From the NCBI GenBank assembly GCA_051005875.1, contig JBPCIX010000069.1, positions 1 to 24,616 of the forward strand: a DNA stretch of 24,616 nt. The letters run 5' to 3'. Made by a program: the position numbers and the translations under genes. The notes under the pieces were generated by a model. The model made no database searches. It was not told the origin of the DNA and was given only the letters and a program-made list of their open reading frames with translations. The DNA is from JBPCIX01 sp051005875 (lineage in GTDB: Bacteria; Actinomycetota; CADDZG01; JAHWKV01). Of the stretch, positions 22,501 through 24,616 are shown piece by piece; positions within the stretch are counted from its first letter, which is position 1, and the number at the start of each line of letters is the position of its first letter.

Positions 22501-23846
22501 TAGTCACCGAACTCCCGGCGCGTCAATTCCTCGCCCACCAGAAGTGGCGTGCCGGTGAATCCCATAAAGGCGGCATTTGGGAGCGCCTCCCGCATGTTTT
22601 TAGCCAGGATGTCGTACTGGCTACGGTGAGCCTCATCAGTGATGACGATCACGTCGTCGCGGTCCGAAAGGACCGGCATTGCGGACTCGGTTTCGTCGAG
22701 ACGGAATTTGTGGATAAGCGTGAAGACATAGCGGTTGTCGGCTTGCAGCAGAGTCCGCAGATGAGCAGCACTTTGTGCGTGAACCTTCGCCTCTTTACTG
22801 ATCGCCCCGGCGTCCGCAAATTCATCGTGAAGCTGCTCGTCCAATTCCTTGCGGTCTGTCACCATTACGAACGACCAATTTCCAGGCCTCTTGCGAAGAA
22901 CCTTCTGGGTGAACCAGAGCATCGACAGACTCTTGCCGGAGCCCTGCGTATGCCAAAACACGCCGAGGCGCTTTTCTCCTGTACTCCGGATCTCATCCAG
23001 TTTCGCCAGGGCATCATTCACGCCGAGCGCCTGATGGTTGCGAGCCAAACTCTTGACCAGGCCGCGCGGCCGCTCGATGTAAGCGACAAAGTTCTCCAGG
23101 ATGTCCAGTAACTTTTCCTTGTCGCAGGTTCCTCTGATAGCGGTCTCCAGGGCGACGGCACCCACCGATTTGTCGGAATCGATATAGCGCCATTTACCGA
23201 ACATTTCCCAGGGGGCATACGTGGCGCCGACTTTGGCATCAGACCCATTCGACAGAATGACAAACGCGTTGGTCCAGAAGAGATGTGGGATGGTGTCTCG
23301 GTAGTCGGTCAGGTTGTCGTCATAGGCTTCTCTCACGGGCCGCGTGGCGCCCTTGAACTCCAGAAGAACCAGCGGAATCCCGTTGACAAACAAAATCGTG
23401 TCCGGGCGTCTTTTATGAAGATCTCCCGTAATCCAAACCTGGGAGGCGGCCAGCCAATCGTTATTGGCCGGCTCGGCAAAATCGACATAGAGGACTCTGG
23501 CCTCTTTCTCATCGCCTTGTTCGTCTTGCCAAGATGCGGGGTAACCGTCGCGCAGAAGCCCATAAATCTCTTTGCTGGCCCGGACCGGGTCCATTAGCGA
23601 ACGATCCTTGCTGACTGCGGCAGCGGCTTCGGCGATGACGGTCTCGGGGAGGCCGGGGTTGAGTTTTCTCAGGCTCGCCAGTAAGCGGTGGGTAAGAATC
23701 GTCTCGCCGATTGAATCTCGGCCGAGTGTGCCTTCAGGACCTAAGGTCTCCGAATTTGCGTCGACGACGGTCCACCCGAGCTCCCGCAGAAGTTCCAGTG
23801 AAGGCTGCTCAACAAGCTCGTCTTCTGAGTACGAGCGGGGGCTCAG
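19524..23846 (-). CDS. hsdR: Type I restriction HsdR fused to AlbA_2 and LexA/S24-type domains
   Basis: About 1440 residues, numbered from CTG 23846. The N-terminus YSEDELVEQPSLELLRELGW is typical HsdR. The nuclease domain has Asp149 and Glu163-x-Lys165 (LLEFKG). The translocase has Walker A HTQGSGKS (299-306), DEAH (404-407) and FTGTP. After the helical region comes an AlbA_2/Schlafen-like domain (about 1117-1257: RIEFKST, FLNSDGGTLLIGI). The last part is a LexA/UmuD-like S24 domain (1299-1440) with VPLVGLRAAAG, GRSMMP (Ser1344) and TVKRF (Lys1389). The CTG start overlaps the hsdS TGA and has GAGGAGG 4 bases upstream. The frame is open to ATG 23945, which would overlap hsdS by 103 bases. Cuts unmodified DNA after translocation; the added domains suggest extra control. 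Confidence 0.9.
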   Translation of the reverse strand: MSPRSYSEDELVEQPSLELLRELGWTVVDANSETLGPEGTLGRDSIGETILTHRLLASLRKLNPGLPETVIAEAAAAVSKDRSLMDPVRASKEIYGLLRDGYPASWQDEQGDEKEARVLYVDFAEPANNDWLAASQVWITGDLHKRRPDTILFVNGIPLVLLEFKGATRPVREAYDDNLTDYRDTIPHLFWTNAFVILSNGSDAKVGATYAPWEMFGKWRYIDSDKSVGAVALETAIRGTCDKEKLLDILENFVAYIERPRGLVKSLARNHQALGVNDALAKLDEIRSTGEKRLGVFWHTQGSGKSLSMLWFTQKVLRKRPGNWSFVMVTDRKELDEQLHDEFADAGAISKEAKVHAQSAAHLRTLLQADNRYVFTLIHKFRLDETESAMPVLSDRDDVIVITDEAHRSQYDILAKNMREALPNAAFMGFTGTPLLVGEELTRREFGDYVSTYDFSEAIVDGATVPLYYENRIPELQIVNENFDEELTALVEDAELDDETEGQLVRRFGREYALITRAERLRTIAKDIVRHFTGRGFRGKGMYVGIDKATALRMHDMVKEEWDLYLAELRRQLNETPELERPWLQSQMEFMQSTDMALVVSQGQNEIADMKRLGLDIRPHRERMNNESLDLDFKDPDHPLRLVFVCAMWMTGFDAPSCSTIYLDRPMRNHTLMQTIARANRVFPDKENGLIVDYIGVFRDLERALAIYGAASGEIDSLIQQKDELVSALASAVEAVAEFCERYDIDLDDLREASGFAFIALRDSAVESLLVDNQLREEFMALARTARKLFKAVLPDPAATIHQPMVAVIRVIAERIADLVRPERQEIGELANAVDLLLDRSVGAEEYVIRAAAEGADPDPVIDLSKIDFEALSARFAGRKRAETERLAALIKRRAIGAATRNPTRHELVERIEALIAEYNEGSVNIDEYLRRLISLSGDLSAEERRAVEQDMTEEELALFDLLTKPDPTLDEAQRRQVKQSAKKLLVHLHEKLVMDWRRKANTFADIQVAIRNVLDEQLPPDPYPPAMFNAKVDLIFNHVLNAYGDDGSNVYITDEISPPVRFGAVSVPGTADEVLTNQVVERIRVDAEFAALIARELGGSAPVYTRTIEELIANDEDDRIEFKSTARWNLQEGKKDPRMEDAVVKTVAGFLNSDGGTLLIGIGPDRSAVGLDHDYALVKPPNGDGFVNWLTTRLINALGEAAVARTNARVVVYQEKEICRVNAPSASTPAWVSTAKGTRVLYARMNNSTRAIPEEEIPLYLASRGLSAVSPLPQEAQAELVPFEMVEPTDAERNTTCVPLVGLRAAAGAFGETQEVEPLGWVTFETTHPFKKGMFVGKVLGRSMMPLIPDPSYCLFRGPVQGTRQGKILLVQHHAISDPENGGSYTVKRFFSTKEEFDGSWRHVEIRLESINPEFDPIVLHDVPDDEFKVIAEMVQVLA

Positions 23847-24616
23847 ACCGCCTCCTCGATCAGGCCCTCGAGACCAAGCTTGGAAACGTCGATCTGCCCA
23901 CTGACAAGCTTCGGAAGCAGGAAATCCCGAAGGGAGCGTAGGCATTCGTTCATCTCAAGCATTCGTTCGATTGAATCACCGAGTGGTTTAACCGCGGTAT
24001 GGAAATGGGTCATTAGGTCCACGGGTGGAAGCGCGATTTGCAGGCGGCGAAATTCTCCCCGACTTAGCTCCTTAAAGGTCGCCCCACTCGCCAGTGTTTT
24101 AAATTCTGGCACCCGTTCTCGTAGCCAAAAATAGATAAAGAACTCCGAGATCCGCTCATTTGGTTCACAAACGATGAATCCTTGGTTCGTACACGCCTCC
24201 GTCTTACTGATTGCGACGGCTCCAATAGTAGCGCGGCTTGTCATTAGAACAGAGCGCGGAGGGAACAACTTGGCTGAGCTCTTACTCAACCCAAGAGGCG
24301 TGATCCGTTGGGAGCTGGATGCAATGAACATTGTCTTGGCGCGGGTCAAGTCGGTGGGAGTGAACCAGGCTATTGTGCCCCCATCCCAATAGGACGGCTC
24401 TGACCTAGAGGGGGTCCCGCCTCCCGAAACCGCCATTGCTTCCCCAGCGGTCATCCGGGTCCATGAGGCCGGGAAATGATCAGCTTCCGCGTTTGGCCCA
24501 GATTCTTGGGAATTTGGCAAATGGCGAAAGTGAACGAACCACTCACGGTAGATCGCCTGGGCCATCTCTTCAAGCAGCTCGATCCGCCGCCGGTTGTTCT
24601 CGATCAGGTCGTCGAG
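23843..24616 (-). CDS. hsdS: Type I restriction specificity subunit HsdS, 5' end outside the window
   Basis: The frame is open to the right edge, so 257 C-terminal residues are seen. They begin with the central conserved helix (LIENNRRRIELLEEMAQAIYREWF). Next is the second target-recognition domain, starting near ASWTRMTAGEAM with GGGTPSRSEPSYWDGGTIAWF and NQGFIVCEP, then the C-terminal conserved helix (MNECLRSLRDFLLPKLVSGQIDVS). HsdS recognises the DNA target for the M and R subunits. Its stop overlaps the hsdR CTG start. An hsdM gene is expected further to the right, outside the window. Confidence 0.93.
   Translation of the reverse strand, partial: LDDLIENNRRRIELLEEMAQAIYREWFVHFRHLPNSQESGPNAEADHFPASWTRMTAGEAMAVSGGGTPSRSEPSYWDGGTIAWFTPTDLTRAKTMFIASSSQRITPLGLSKSSAKLFPPRSVLMTSRATIGAVAISKTEACTNQGFIVCEPNERISEFFIYFWLRERVPEFKTLASGATFKELSRGEFRRLQIALPPVDLMTHFHTAVKPLGDSIERMLEMNECLRSLRDFLLPKLVSGQIDVSKLGLEGLIEEAV

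Overview
The window looks like a chromosomal segment of a free-living, autotrophic, fairly high-GC Gram-positive bacterium, most likely a member of the Actinomycetota. This is inferred from gene content and sequence style: several GTG/TTG starts, a class A RNase P RNA, a zinc-ribbon coiled-coil gene overlapping an RNase H gene as in mycobacteria, and a RecB-like Fe-S nuclease of actinobacterial type. No rRNA or tRNA gene was recognised, so the lineage is not proven. TGA is an ordinary stop codon in several genes here, so the genetic code is standard.

Layout. (1) 1-5631, minus strand: RNase P RNA (rnpB) with a terminator-like palindrome, then, upstream of it, a YdjM-like membrane protein, RNase H, a zinc-ribbon coiled-coil protein, purN, class I fructose-bisphosphate aldolase, a TetR regulator and an acyl-CoA delta-9 desaturase. 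(2) 5788-8158, plus strand: an unknown protein coupled to a biotin-protein ligase, then a winged-helix protein with a Cys/His tail and a PadR regulator. (3) 8222-9981, minus strand: a protein with two ABM-like domains, a very small DUF1059 gene (9188-9355) interrupted by an in-frame TGA exactly at its conserved first cysteine, and two small membrane proteins. (4) 10106-12641: a membrane protein on plus, then YceI-like, CBS-domain and inositol monophosphatase-type genes and a small unknown gene on minus. (5) 12663-15739, minus strand: cbbL-cbbS-cbbX, a red-type (form IC-like) RuBisCO and its activase, behind a leader with two hairpins and a 20-bp palindrome. (6) 16067-19434, plus strand: a secreted M23 peptidase, a PD-(D/E)XK Fe-S nuclease, an SRPBCC protein and a membrane protein with a histone-like basic tail. 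(7) 19524 to the right edge, minus strand: a type I restriction-modification locus (hsdS cut by the edge, then hsdR).

How they work together. The cbb genes give carbon fixation. The class I aldolase and the IMPase-family phosphatase could serve the Calvin cycle or general sugar-phosphate metabolism. The desaturase and TetR pair looks like membrane-lipid homeostasis, with palindromes in both promoters. The restriction locus is the accessory region.

Two items stand out. First, HsdR is a three-part fusion: a normal type I nuclease/translocase, an AlbA_2 (Schlafen-like) domain, and a C-terminal LexA/S24-type domain that keeps the Ser, the Lys and an Ala-Gly cleavage-like site at LexA-like spacing. 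This suggests a restriction enzyme whose activity is tied to autoproteolysis. Second, the DUF1059 gene has a promoter-like element, a strong ribosome binding site and an intact reading frame, but TGA replaces its first conserved cysteine. It is a candidate selenoprotein, or else a nonsense mutation or sequencing error.
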